Made by a program: the position numbers and the translations under genes. A DNA stretch of 64,000 nt from assembly GCF_000967265.1 (NCBI RefSeq), contig NZ_KQ033885.1, positions 343,878 through 407,877 on the forward strand. The letters are read 5' to 3'. A model generated the notes under the pieces. The model worked only from the letters and a program-made list of their open reading frames with translations, was not told the DNA's origin and made no database searches. This document shows, piece after piece, positions 7,904 through 25,279 of this stretch (position 1 is its first letter; each line of letters begins with the position of its first letter). The stretch comes from Bifidobacterium mellis. Lineage in GTDB: Bacteria; Actinomycetota; Actinomycetes; Actinomycetales; Bifidobacteriaceae.

Positions 7904-9183
7904 ATGAAGTCAGAGCAGTATGTCCCCCAACGGTATGTTCCCGGTGACTATGCCAAGGGGCACATCCGCATCACCCCCACCAGGCTGGCCGACGGGCGTC
8001 GGTTCTTCTACCTGGACGATGATCCCGAGTATGTATCCGGCCGCAGGACCAGGCGTCTGGACGATCCTCGTCCGCTGACCGACCGGTTCGCCCCGCACCA
8101 GGATCAGGAGGGCAGGACGGTGCCCTTCCAGCCGCCGCAGATGCGCCGGGACCCTCTGACCGGAGACTGGATCCCCATGGCCACGGCCCGGATGAACCGG
8201 CCCATCACCGCCGGGCCACAGGCCACCGCCAAGGGCAACCCCCTGGCCGCCAGAAAGCCCGGAGACCCCTACCAGGATGGGGAGATCCCCGATGTGGACT
8301 ACAACGTGGCGGTCTTCGAGAACCGTTTCCCCTCCATGATGCAGGTGCCCGATATGCAGGCGGCCGACCAGCCCTCCCTGGTGGACGGCAATCCCCTCTG
8401 GCCGGTGCGCGAGGCCAACGGACGCTGTGAGGTGGTCTGCTTCGACCCTGACGAGCATGCACTCCCTGCCGATCTGCCGGTCTCGCGTCTGCGGACGGTG
8501 GTGGAGGCCTGGGCCTTCCGCACTGCTGAGATCTCGGCCATGGAGGGCATCGAACAGATCTTCCCCTTCGAGAACCATGGACAGGAGATCGGCGTCTCCC
8601 TTGCCCACCCCCACGGACAGATCTACTGCTATCCCTTCATCGCCCCCCGCCTTGAGCAGGAGCTGAGACAGTGCGCCGCCTACCGGGAACGCACCGGCGG
8701 CAACCTCCTGGCGGACATCCTCAAGGCCGAGCTGGACTCCGGTCGACGGGTCGTCTTCCGCAACGCCACCTGGGTGGCCTATGTGCCCGCCGCCGCCCGC
8801 TGGCCGCTGGAGGTCCACATGGCCCCCGTGCGCGACGGGATCCTGAGCCTGGACCAGCTGAACGACCAGGAGCGCTGGGACCTGGCCGTCATGTATTCCA
8901 CCCTGCTCAAGCGGGGCAACGCCTTCTTCGACAGGGGCGACGGCAGGGGGATGGATCTGCCCTACATCGCCGCCTGGCACCAGGCCCCACTGCACGATCC
9001 GCGGCGGGAGGACTACCGGCTCAACCTGCAGTTCTTCTCCTTCCGCCGTGCCGTGGACAAAATCAAGTATCTCGCCGGGTCCGAGTCAGGCATGGCCGCC
9101 TGGGTGTCGGACACCACTCCTGAGCGGATCGCCGACCGATTCCGCCAGCTGGGGCCCCTGGACCTGGAGAATGGAGAGAATCA

Positions 9184-9187
<4 letters not shown>
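7904..9187 (+). CDS. galT: Galactose-1-phosphate uridylyltransferase
   Basis: The enzyme of 427 residues exchanges UMP between UDP-glucose and galactose-1-phosphate in the Leloir pathway. The HIT-superfamily active site is visible as LAHPHGQIYCYPF near 230, with the nucleophilic His in HPHGQ; ENRFPSMM near 142 and FENHGQEIGVS are further family segments. The first 60 residues extend beyond the E. coli enzyme (about 350 residues), as in bifidobacterial GalT proteins. GAAGGAGC gives a good ribosome site for ATG 7904. The gene overlaps galK by four bases (ATGA), indicating coupled translation. In bifidobacteria GalT may also serve the lacto-N-biose route; nothing here decides this. Confidence 0.93.
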
Positions 9188-10446
<1,259 letters not shown>

Positions 10447-10465
10447 ATCAGGCTGCAGACCTCAC

Positions 10466-10518
10466 GACCCCGCTTCTCCCGGCGCTCCTCTAAGCTGGAG
10501 GAGCGGGGTCCCGGTTTT
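10466..10518 (+). terminator. Terminator-like hairpin after galK
   Basis: An inner 8-bp stem CGCTCCTC/GAGGAGCG (10483-10490 with 10498-10505, 7-base loop) sits within an outer stem GACCCCG/CGGGGTC (10466-10472 with 10504-10510, overlapping the inner arm by two bases). A short T run (10515-10518) follows. It probably ends the gal message; the T run is weak, so it could be partial. Confidence 0.6.
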
Positions 10519-10560
10519 CAGTGGGTCCGGTCAAGGGTGAGGTGGATGAGGAGGACGGCC

Positions 10561-10833
10561 ATGGACAAGGCGATCATCACGGTGGTGGGCAAGGATGCCA
10601 TAGGCATCATCGGCAAGGTCTGCACAGACCTTTCGCAGCAGGGTATCAATGTGCTGGACATTTCGCAGACCATTCTGGATGGCTTCTTCACCATGATGAT
10701 GATTGTGGACTGCACGGCCTGCCGGGATGATTTCGATGCACTGAGCCAGCGGATGGAATCCCTGGGAGAGGACATCGGAGTCTCCATCCGCTGCCAGCGC
10801 GAGGAGATCTTCACCAGGATGCACCGGGTCTGA
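10561..10833 (+). CDS. ACT-domain protein (UPF0237 type)
   Basis: The protein of 90 residues is essentially one ACT domain: [19 protein letters not shown] forms strand-loop-helix one, followed by [19 protein letters not shown]. It matches the small ACT proteins found next to DUF711 (UPF0210/PFL) proteins, where it probably binds an amino acid or other small ligand. ATG 10561 has GGAGGA upstream; an in-frame ATG at 10537 lacks one. The gene for the DUF711 protein begins 10 bases later, so the two form one transcription unit and probably a functional pair. The ligand is unknown. Confidence 0.85.
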   Translation: MDKAIITVVGKDAIGIIGKVCTDLSQQGINVLDISQTILDGFFTMMMIVDCTACRDDFDALSQRMESLGEDIGVSIRCQREEIFTRMHRV

Positions 10834-10843
10834 GGAGGCAGCC

Positions 10844-12208
10844 ATGATCACACGTGACGAGGTCCTGGAGACCAACGACATGATCGACCGGGAGCGCCTG
10901 GACGTGCGCACCATCACCATGGGTATCAGTCTGCTGGACTGCGCCAGCCAGGATGTGGACATGCTCTGCCGGAACATTCATCGCAGGATCGTCTCCCTGG
11001 CCGGCGACCTGGTGTCCACCGGGGACTCCATCGCCCGCGAGTACGGTATTCCCATCGTCAACAAGCGGATCACCGTCACTCCCATCTCCCTGGTGGCCGC
11101 CGGAGCCTGCCACACCGTGGAGGATTATGTAACCGTGGCCAAGGCCCTGGACCGCTCGGCCCAGGAGGTCGGTGTCAACTTGATTGGTGGTTACTCGGCC
11201 CTGGTCGGCAAGGGCATGACCCCGGCCGAGCGGCTCTTGATCAAGTCCCTGCCCAGGGCGCTGAGCCAGACGGAACGGGTCTGCGCCAGCGTCAACGTGG
11301 GCTCCACCAGAACGGGCATCGATATGGATGCCGTGGCCCTGATGGGCCGGGTCGTCAAGGCCACTGCCGAGAGCACCGCCGACTCGGACAGCTCCGGCTG
11401 CACCAAACTGGTGGTCTTCTGCAACGCCCCGGATGACAACCCCTTCATGGCCGGCGGTTTCCATGGGGTCAGCCAGGGGTCGGCCGTCATCAACGTGGGG
11501 GTCTCCGGGCCCGGCGTGGTCAAGACCGCCTTGGAATCAGCCAAGGGAGCCGACTTCGGGCAGCTCTGCGAGACCATCAAGCGCACGGCCTTCAAGATCA
11601 CCCGGGTGGGACAGCTGGTGGCCCAGGAGGCCAGCCGTCGTTTGGATGTCCCCTTCGGGATCATCGACCTGTCACTGGCACCCACCCCGGCTGTCGGAGA
11701 CTCGGTGGGCGAGGTCCTGCAGACCATGGGCCTGGAGCAGGTGGGCGCACCCGGGACCACTGCGGCCCTGGCCATCCTCAACGATCAGGTCAAGAAGGGC
11801 GGCATCATGGCTTCCAGCTCGGTGGGCGGGCTGTCCGGGGCCTTCATCCCAGTGTCCGAGGACGCCGCCATGATCCAGGCGGCGCAAGAGGGGAGCCTGA
11901 CCCTGGAGAAGCTTGAGGCCATGACCTGCGTCTGTTCGGTGGGGCTGGACATGATCCCCATCCCCGGGGACACCTCCGCCGAGTCCATCTCCGGCCTGAT
12001 CGCCGACGAGGCGGCCATCGGGATGATCAATCAGAAGACCACCGCAGTCAGGGTCATTCCTGTCATCGGCAAGCAGGTGGGCGAGTGGGCCGAGTTCGGC
12101 GGGCTCATGGGCGGCGGTCCGGTCGTGCCCGTCAATACCCGCTCCTGCGCGGACTTCGTCAATCGGGGCGGACACATCCCGGCGCCCATTCACAGTTTCA
12201 AGAACTGA
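10844..12208 (+). CDS. DUF711 (UPF0210, PFL family) protein
   Basis: The product of 454 residues belongs to a glycyl-radical-enzyme-like fold family. The family is known from structures, but its reaction is not established. Supporting segments are the N-terminal [38 protein letters not shown] in the middle and [14 protein letters not shown] near the end, and the length is usual for the family. AGGAGGC precedes ATG 10844. It follows the ACT gene closely, an arrangement widely conserved in bacteria, which suggests that the ACT protein senses a ligand for this protein. It is single-domain, cytoplasmic and intact. Confidence 0.85.
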   Translation: MITRDEVLETNDMIDRERLDVRTITMGISLLDCASQDVDMLCRNIHRRIVSLAGDLVSTGDSIAREYGIPIVNKRITVTPISLVAAGACHTVEDYVTVAKALDRSAQEVGVNLIGGYSALVGKGMTPAERLLIKSLPRALSQTERVCASVNVGSTRTGIDMDAVALMGRVVKATAESTADSDSSGCTKLVVFCNAPDDNPFMAGGFHGVSQGSAVINVGVSGPGVVKTALESAKGADFGQLCETIKRTAFKITRVGQLVAQEASRRLDVPFGIIDLSLAPTPAVGDSVGEVLQTMGLEQVGAPGTTAALAILNDQVKKGGIMASSSVGGLSGAFIPVSEDAAMIQAAQEGSLTLEKLEAMTCVCSVGLDMIPIPGDTSAESISGLIADEAAIGMINQKTTAVRVIPVIGKQVGEWAEFGGLMGGGPVVPVNTRSCADFVNRGGHIPAPIHSFKN

Positions 12209-12223
12209 GCGCGCTCGCAGGGT

Positions 12224-12877
12224 TCAGCGTCCGCCTTGGAATCCCAGCTGCCGCCAGGCCTCGTAGATGGCGATGGAGGCGCAGTTGGTCAGGTTCAGGC
12301 TGCGCAGGCTGGGCCGCATGGGCAGCCTGACCTGTTCGGCCACGTGGGGGCCGGCCATGATGTCCATGGGGTCGGGGATGTCGCCCGGCTCGGGTCCGAA
12401 CAGAAGGATGTCGTCCGGCCGGTAGTCGACCTCGGTGTAGAGCTTTTCGGCGTGGGCGGTGAAAGCGATGATCCGGCTGTCGGGCATGGAGCGGACCAGG
12501 TCGTCGAAGTCCGGGTGCAGGACCACGTGGGCCATGTCGTGGTAGTCCAGGCCGGCCCGGCGCAGCTTGGTGTCCTTGAGGTTGAAGCCCAGGGGCTCTA
12601 TCAGGTGCAGGATGGTGCCGGTCACGGCGCACAGGCGGATGGCCGATCCGGTGTTGCCGGGGATTCGCGGCGAGTAGTAGCAAAGGTGGGGGGTGGAGGT
12701 CTTCACCCGGCTGGCCTGATCGGCCTTCATCATGGCATCCACCACGGAGATGGGGTTGCCGTGGGCGTCGGTGACCAGCTCGTCGGGACCATAATTCGAT
12801 TTGCGGTATCCGTACTCGTACATGCTTTCGACGGCCTTCGATGGGTCGCCTGGCCGCTCCTGCTCCTGCCTGTTCAT
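12224..12877 (-). CDS. tRNA (cytidine/uridine-2'-O-)-methyltransferase, TrmL-like
   Basis: The 217-residue SPOUT-class methyltransferase has PHLCYYSPRIPGNTGSAIRL near 64, DILLFGPEPGDIP near 155 and LRSLNLTNCASIAIYEAWRQ near the end. These are the SAM-knot motifs of TrmL, which modifies the wobble base of tRNA-Leu with S-adenosylmethionine. An extra 60 residues precede the domain compared with the about 157-residue E. coli enzyme. The gene faces the DUF711 gene with only 15 bases between stops and diverges from mutY. Target specificity is inferred from family likeness. Confidence 0.82.
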   Translation of the reverse strand: MNRQEQERPGDPSKAVESMYEYGYRKSNYGPDELVTDAHGNPISVVDAMMKADQASRVKTSTPHLCYYSPRIPGNTGSAIRLCAVTGTILHLIEPLGFNLKDTKLRRAGLDYHDMAHVVLHPDFDDLVRSMPDSRIIAFTAHAEKLYTEVDYRPDDILLFGPEPGDIPDPMDIMAGPHVAEQVRLPMRPSLRSLNLTNCASIAIYEAWRQLGFQGGR

Positions 12878-12952
12878 GAGGCCAACCTACCGTCGCCAAA
12901 CGACAGGCCCGGCAGGGCTGGTCGGCACCGTCGGGCAGAATACGGCCGTTGA

Positions 12953-13999
12953 ATGAGGCGGAACCGGATGGCGAAGGGTGGTGTGACCATGGAGAACGCG
13001 GAGACGGACTTTGCGAAGACTGAGCCCATCCGTCTGCGGCTGTTCGACTGGTGGAGCCGATACGCCCGCGACCTGCCCTGGCGCTTCGGACGAACCACGC
13101 CTTGGGGGGTCCTGGTCTCCGAGGTCATGAGCCAGCAGACCCAGATGAGCCGGGTGGTGCCCTACTGGACGGCCTGGATGAAGGTCTGGCCGGATGCGGC
13201 CTCCCTGGCTGCTGCACCCAAGGCCGAGGTCATCACGGCCTGGGGCCGGTTGGGCTACCCGCGCCGAGCCCTGCGCCTGCAGGAGTGTGCGCAGCAGGTG
13301 GCCGGCCAGTATGCAGACCGGCTGCCCCGTGACTACGACCAGCTGGTGGCCCTGCCTGGCATCGGCGACTACACGGCCAGCGCTGTCATGAGCTTTGCCT
13401 ACGGCGAGAGGATCGCCGTCATCGACACCAATATCCGCAGGGTGCTTTCCAGGGTCTTTCTGGGGCATGAATCCACCGGGGGCGCTGCCAGTCGAGAGGA
13501 GCGCCAGCTGGCCTGGCAGGTCCTGCCCGAGGACGGAGGGCCGGAGGATATCGGTGCCGAAGACAGCGGTGTCCAGGAAGATGGCGGCAGTGGCCGTCTG
13601 GGACTGGCTGATCCGAAGGTCAGGTCGGCAGCCTGGCGGGAGCCGCCCTCGGCCCGATGGAACCAGGCCGTCATGGAGCTGGGTGCCACGGTCTGCATCG
13701 CCCGCAAGCCGGCCTGCGACATATGCCCTCTGGCCGGCCATTGCCGCTTTCTCAAGGCCGGACTGCCCGGTCTGGGCGCAGGCAGGACCAGGCCCCGGCA
13801 GCGCTTCGCAGGCACCGACCGGCAGGTCCGCGGCGCCATCCTTCAGGCCCTGCGGCAGGCTTCGGGCGCGCCTGTCCCAAGGAAGGATCTGAAACCCCTG
13901 TGCAAGGACGAAATCCGGCTTGATCGGTGCATCGCATCCCTGGACGAGGATGGTCTTCTGGAGATTGGCCAGGATGGCAGTCTGAGTCTGCCGAAGTGA
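12953..13999 (+). CDS. mutY: A/G-specific adenine DNA glycosylase
   Basis: The enzyme removes adenine mispaired with 8-oxoguanine. The 348-residue frame shows the helix-hairpin-helix LPGIGDYTASAVMSF near 135, the catalytic Glu region SEVMSQQTQ near 53, the catalytic Asp in VIDTN near 157, and the iron-sulphur ligands CIARKPACDICPLAGHC (C-x6-C-x2-C-x5-C) at 247-263. A polar insert lies around 185-220. The usual Nudix-like 8-oxoG-recognition domain is absent; the tail instead looks like a winged helix (RQVRGAILQALR ... SLDEDGLLEI), as in other actinobacterial homologues. The start is uncertain: ATG 12968 or 12989 are alternatives with better purine-rich upstream sequence. Confidence 0.9.
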   Translation: MRRNRMAKGGVTMENAETDFAKTEPIRLRLFDWWSRYARDLPWRFGRTTPWGVLVSEVMSQQTQMSRVVPYWTAWMKVWPDAASLAAAPKAEVITAWGRLGYPRRALRLQECAQQVAGQYADRLPRDYDQLVALPGIGDYTASAVMSFAYGERIAVIDTNIRRVLSRVFLGHESTGGAASREERQLAWQVLPEDGGPEDIGAEDSGVQEDGGSGRLGLADPKVRSAAWREPPSARWNQAVMELGATVCIARKPACDICPLAGHCRFLKAGLPGLGAGRTRPRQRFAGTDRQVRGAILQALRQASGAPVPRKDLKPLCKDEIRLDRCIASLDEDGLLEIGQDGSLSLPK

Positions 14000-14029
14000 A
14001 GGCCGCCCCGGCGATTAGACTGGAGAAGT

Positions 14030-14680
14030 ATGGCCAAGCGACGCATGAGCGAGAAGAAGCGGCGGATGTATCGTCGCCGGAGGATTGCGGCCGCCCTGCT
14101 GGCGGTGCTCTTCCTGCTGGTCTGCGCTGGCCTGGTCTGGGGCGTGGGGGCCGGCATCAGAGCCCTGCGTGGAGGTGATGGGGGCCAGGGAGCCTCGACC
14201 AGCGCCCAGCAGACCACAAAGACCAAATCCAAAGACAAGGACAAGCAGAAGAAGGACGCCGGCAAGAAGCGTTCCTCCGGGGCTCCTGACTGCGACAAGG
14301 GGGATCTGGCTCTGGAGCTGGCTGCGCCCGATCCCAGCACTGGGGTCGGCGGGTCCATCGACTTTACGGTGACCATCCGGCACAAGGGAACGGGTTCATG
14401 CTTGGTGGACGGTTCCGACGGTAGCCGGGTGCTGGTCATCACCAGCGGTCAGGATACCGTCTGGCGCTCCGATGCCTGCCCGGTGGGGGCGCGCACCCTG
14501 CTCATGGCCACAGGAGACAAGGATGTGCAGACCATCACCTGGCATGCCGACAGGAGCCAGGAGAGCTGTCAGCCCGACCAGAAGCTGCCCCGGGTCAAGG
14601 CCGGTTCCTACCAGGCCAAGCTGGTGCTCAAGGCCGATTCCAATGTGGTCTCCCAGCCAGTGCCGGTCATGGTCCAATAG
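14030..14680 (+). CDS. Membrane-anchored hypothetical protein with Cys-containing ectodomain
   Basis: The 216-residue product is not recognised as a named family. A basic N-terminus (1-17) precedes one membrane helix (about 18-42). A Lys/Asp/Ser-rich linker (about 60-85) leads to an outer domain of about 130 residues rich in beta strands, with four cysteines (PDC, GSC, DAC, ESC) that could form two disulphides. The positive-inside rule puts the domain outside the cell. It sits between mutY and rpoB with 30 bases after mutY, so it probably shares the mutY message. It may be a small Ig-like or DUF4232-like fold, but this is only a guess. Confidence 0.7.
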   Translation: MAKRRMSEKKRRMYRRRRIAAALLAVLFLLVCAGLVWGVGAGIRALRGGDGGQGASTSAQQTTKTKSKDKDKQKKDAGKKRSSGAPDCDKGDLALELAAPDPSTGVGGSIDFTVTIRHKGTGSCLVDGSDGSRVLVITSGQDTVWRSDACPVGARTLLMATGDKDVQTITWHADRSQESCQPDQKLPRVKAGSYQAKLVLKADSNVVSQPVPVMVQ

Positions 14681-14705
14681 CAGCTTTTCCAAGACGACAC
14701 GCCGA

Positions 14706-14764
14706 TTGCGTCCATGGTTCTTGTCTGCTATAGTTTTGTCTTTGCATGAGGTGTGTCATATAGC
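14706..14764 (+). promoter_or_regulatory. Two tandem promoters of rpoBC
   Basis: P1 has TTGCGT (14706-14711), a 17-base spacer and TATAGT (14729-14734). P2 has TTGTCT (14736-14741), a 17-base spacer and TATAGC (14759-14764). Predicted starts are near 14741 and 14771, leaving leaders of about 134 and 104 bases before rpoB. Confidence 0.65.
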
Positions 14765-14824
14765 GGGCATGCATCATCGAGGAGATGCCCGCGAATAGGC
14801 ATATGGCGGCCGTTCGGCATCTCC
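14763..14824 (+). promoter_or_regulatory. rpoB leader with two mutually exclusive hairpins
   Basis: Hairpin A pairs GCGGGCAT (14763-14770) with ATGCCCGC (14785-14792). Hairpin B pairs GGAGATGCC (14781-14789) with GGCATCTCC (14816-14824). Both stems are perfect and share 14785-14789, so only one can form at a time. P2 transcripts would lack the left arm of A. No T tract follows either stem, so simple termination is not evident; control of translation or RNA stability is possible. Confidence 0.5.
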
Positions 14825-14874
14825 CTGGGGTAACAGGAATGATCGAGTACGGCGAGCGATAAGGAACGTCCATT

Positions 14875-18441
<3,567 letters not shown>

Positions 18442-18454
18442 ACCACAAGTCACA

Positions 18455-18479
18455 GGGATGCCCGCCTGAAGGGCATCCC
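18455..18479 (+). other. Perfect hairpin between rpoB and rpoC
   Basis: GGGATGCCC (18455-18463) pairs exactly with GGGCATCCC (18471-18479) across a 7-base loop, 14 bases after the rpoB stop. No T run follows, so it is more likely an RNA-processing or stability element than a terminator. Confidence 0.6.
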
Positions 18480-18529
18480 GCCAAGAGGCAAACTTCAGAG
18501 CAGTTACAAGATCAGAGACAGGACACAGA

Positions 18530-22690
<4,161 letters not shown>

Positions 22691-22787
22691 GCGCATGCAA
22701 GGCCAGTAGCCGCAGATCCGCTTGGGCCGGATGACCCGGCCTGGCGGATTCGGCTGCAGGTTACTGCAGGTTACGTGATACCAGATG

Positions 22788-22836
22788 AGGGCCCGTGTGA
22801 TCTCGACGATTGCACGGGCCCTCGTTTTGTTTTTCT
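22788..22836 (+). terminator. Rho-independent terminator after rpoC
   Basis: A perfect 10-bp stem AGGGCCCGTG/CACGGGCCCT (22788-22797 with 22813-22822) is followed by a T-rich run, CGTTTTGTTTTT. It lies about 100 bases after the rpoC stop and 26 bases before the stop of the convergent transglutaminase-like gene, so it may act in both directions. Confidence 0.9.
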
Positions 22837-22861
22837 CGGGGTCCAGGTTATTGGCAGCAGG

Positions 22862-25279
22862 TCAGCGCAGGTGCCTGGGGGAAAGCAGGGTGCGCCAGCG
22901 TCGGGTTCGTGGCAGGGATTTCAGGATGGCGGATCGAAGCTTGTCCACCAGCTGCCAGCAGTCCTCGGCCTCCTGCTCATCCGAAGGGTGCCGGTCGAAG
23001 GAGGCCTGATCGGCCATGCTGCGCAGTCGATCCAGATCGCCGCACAGTCCGGCCGACGAAGACCCTGTGGGGTCGGTCAGCAGGTTCCGGGTGATCAGAG
23101 CCTCCTGCTCGCTACGGGTGCCGTCCAGGGACAGACCGGTCTGTCTGCCTAGGTTGCTGATTTGTCGCCAGCCGGCACGGATACGTGTCTTCGGGTCGCC
23201 GGTCGACCGGGCCCGTCGGCGCAGCCAGGACTTGAAGGCCAGCAGGAGCAGAACCAGCAGAGCAGGCAGCCAGAGCGGCATGGTCCAGAGCGTCACTTTG
23301 GCTATCAGGGGTCCGTACCGCTTCCAGAAGGAGGGCGAAGACTGCCGGGATGCTTCCTGCCCGCCAACGGTGGTTCGACCCTGGGTGGCCCGGTCGTCAC
23401 GGGGAGGATCGACCAGCGGGGGAGGCGGCTGGCGGACCAGGGTGCGCGGATCGGGCGGCGTGGAGTCCAAGGACTTGTCCGGGGTCTTGGTCTCCGGTGG
23501 CGTGGGGTAGAAGGGGACCCACCCGAGTCCCTTCAGATTGACCTCCACCCAGGCCTGGGCATCGCGTCCTGTGAAGTCGATTCGGGTGCTCCCGTCCGCC
23601 TGGGTCCTGGTCCTTGCCCGGCTGATGGAGCCATCGCGGTTCTTGGGCACGAATCCCAGGACCACCCGGGATGGCAGACCCATCTGCCGGGCCAGGAGGG
23701 CCATGGCCGAGGCGTATTGTTCGCTGTCACCAACCATTGCCTGGCCCTGCAGGAGCTGATTGATCCGATAGTCGCCATGGCCGGAGGGCGAGGGATAGTC
23801 GCCGGCCAGACCATGGGAGAACCATCCCTCCCGGTGCAGCCGTTCCTCGATGGCCAGCGCCCTGGCGCCGCCCCGCGCCTGCATGGAGGTCATGGAGGCG
23901 GCCGCCTTGGGCAGGCTCTCAGGGGCATCCGCCAGGGGAGGCACCTGTGCATCTCCTGGATCGCTGTCGGTTATGCGGCGGGTTGCTGGTCGGTCTTCGG
24001 CCACGCCGCGCACCGTATAGCTGGCCCCGGCCTGCAGGGTCTCATCGGTCAGTGCGGTGTCTGTGGCCTTGTTGAAGTAGAGGTCCTTTCGTTGCAGGCC
24101 CTGATCCGTATCGATGCCGTCGACCTGCCCGGCGGAGGGCAGCCAGGCGTGGTCGAATCCCTCTCGAATCTGGAAGGTTGCGGTAAAAGGCTGTCCGGTC
24201 TGTTCGCCGTCTTTGGCCTTCTCCTGCTGGGTTTCTGTGCGGATCTGTGCGCCGATGCGCCGGTAGTCGGCGGCTCCTGCGCCCGAGGAGTCGGACAGGT
24301 TCCAGACCTTGCCGTCATAACGGTCCATGACGGCCATTCGGACCGGCGTGCCGGCGGGCAGGTTGCGGACCGTGACCAGGGTATCGTCGCGATGGCGTTT
24401 GATATAGGCGCGGTAATCGCTCAAGGGGCTGGTGAACCGGTAGGGGTCCATGGGGGGCTGATAGTGGTCTCGGATGACCAGCCGGGGCGGGGCGGGCAGG
24501 AGTCCAGCGGAGAAAATCAGTCCGGCTGTCAATGCCAGGGTCACAAGAGTGGATGCGGGTCCTTGCAGACGCAGCAGACCCATTCCGCTGGCGCACCAGA
24601 TCAGCAGGAGCAGCCAGAGGATGCCGCCCGTCAACGCCGGGTAAAGGCCTTTGCTGGTGCCTAGGGCTGCTGACACAGCCATGGTGCCCAGGATGGGCAG
24701 GGTGGCTGTCAGGATGGCCACGGGGTGTGCCGGCCGCCCCGGATTGCGGCCCAGGCCATGACGGGCCAGCAGCACGGCCAGATAACAGGTCCAGAGCATC
24801 AACGTCCATAGGGCCATCAGTCCGCCGGCTTCCTGGCCAAGTGGGGGATTGATGGCCGCCAGGGTCTTGAAAGCGCCGAAAGTGGTTGACCACCCTTGTG
24901 TCAGGGTTGTCCAGGTAGGCAGGACGTGTGCCAGGGTGGTCCCGTTCAGAGCGAGGATGGGGCCTAGCAGGAACTGCGCCGCGATCAGCAACAGAGGTTG
25001 CAGGAGGGCTGTGGCAATACCACGGCGGGGGAGCAGGGCGATCAGCAGTCCGGTCAGGCAGGCCGCGGCTCCCACTGTCAACCAGAAGAGCAGGCTGCCG
25101 TAGACCGGCAGCAGCTGCAGCCCTGCAAGCAGGTCGAGGGGCGCCAGTGCCGCGACCAGAATGACGGGAGAGCGGTGCCTGGTCGGGTCGACTGTGGATT
25201 GCAGGCCTGCCCGGTCAATCAGGCGAATCGGCTCCCTCCGGGCTTGGTCCATCCATGATGCGGATGTAGATGTGCTCAT
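22862..25279 (-). CDS. tgm: Transglutaminase-like membrane protein (PFNA cluster, probably inactive)
   Basis: The 805-residue protein has six or more N-terminal membrane helices (about 40-260, DUF3488/TgpA-N like). An outer domain of about 350 residues contains a transglutaminase-like core near 515-590, and then come another helix (about 665-690) and a cytoplasmic tail. The core motif reads GDSEQYASAMALLARQMG, where active families have Cys at the Ser; DAQAWVEV has Gln for the catalytic His; WVPFYPTP has Tyr for the usual Asp. The enzyme is therefore probably a binding or scaffold domain. It is the last gene of a minus-strand cluster and overlaps the DUF58 gene by four bases. The symbol follows PFNA naming in bifidobacteria. 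Confidence 0.8.
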   Translation of the reverse strand: MSTSTSASWMDQARREPIRLIDRAGLQSTVDPTRHRSPVILVAALAPLDLLAGLQLLPVYGSLLFWLTVGAAACLTGLLIALLPRRGIATALLQPLLLIAAQFLLGPILALNGTTLAHVLPTWTTLTQGWSTTFGAFKTLAAINPPLGQEAGGLMALWTLMLWTCYLAVLLARHGLGRNPGRPAHPVAILTATLPILGTMAVSAALGTSKGLYPALTGGILWLLLLIWCASGMGLLRLQGPASTLVTLALTAGLIFSAGLLPAPPRLVIRDHYQPPMDPYRFTSPLSDYRAYIKRHRDDTLVTVRNLPAGTPVRMAVMDRYDGKVWNLSDSSGAGAADYRRIGAQIRTETQQEKAKDGEQTGQPFTATFQIREGFDHAWLPSAGQVDGIDTDQGLQRKDLYFNKATDTALTDETLQAGASYTVRGVAEDRPATRRITDSDPGDAQVPPLADAPESLPKAAASMTSMQARGGARALAIEERLHREGWFSHGLAGDYPSPSGHGDYRINQLLQGQAMVGDSEQYASAMALLARQMGLPSRVVLGFVPKNRDGSISRARTRTQADGSTRIDFTGRDAQAWVEVNLKGLGWVPFYPTPPETKTPDKSLDSTPPDPRTLVRQPPPPLVDPPRDDRATQGRTTVGGQEASRQSSPSFWKRYGPLIAKVTLWTMPLWLPALLVLLLLAFKSWLRRRARSTGDPKTRIRAGWRQISNLGRQTGLSLDGTRSEQEALITRNLLTDPTGSSSAGLCGDLDRLRSMADQASFDRHPSDEQEAEDCWQLVDKLRSAILKSLPRTRRWRTLLSPRHLR

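Noticed and set aside
23162..24664. A 500-codon + strand frame within the transglutaminase-like gene
   Set aside because: Opposite strand of a gene with clear membrane and domain pattern; Gly/Gln/His-rich shadow.
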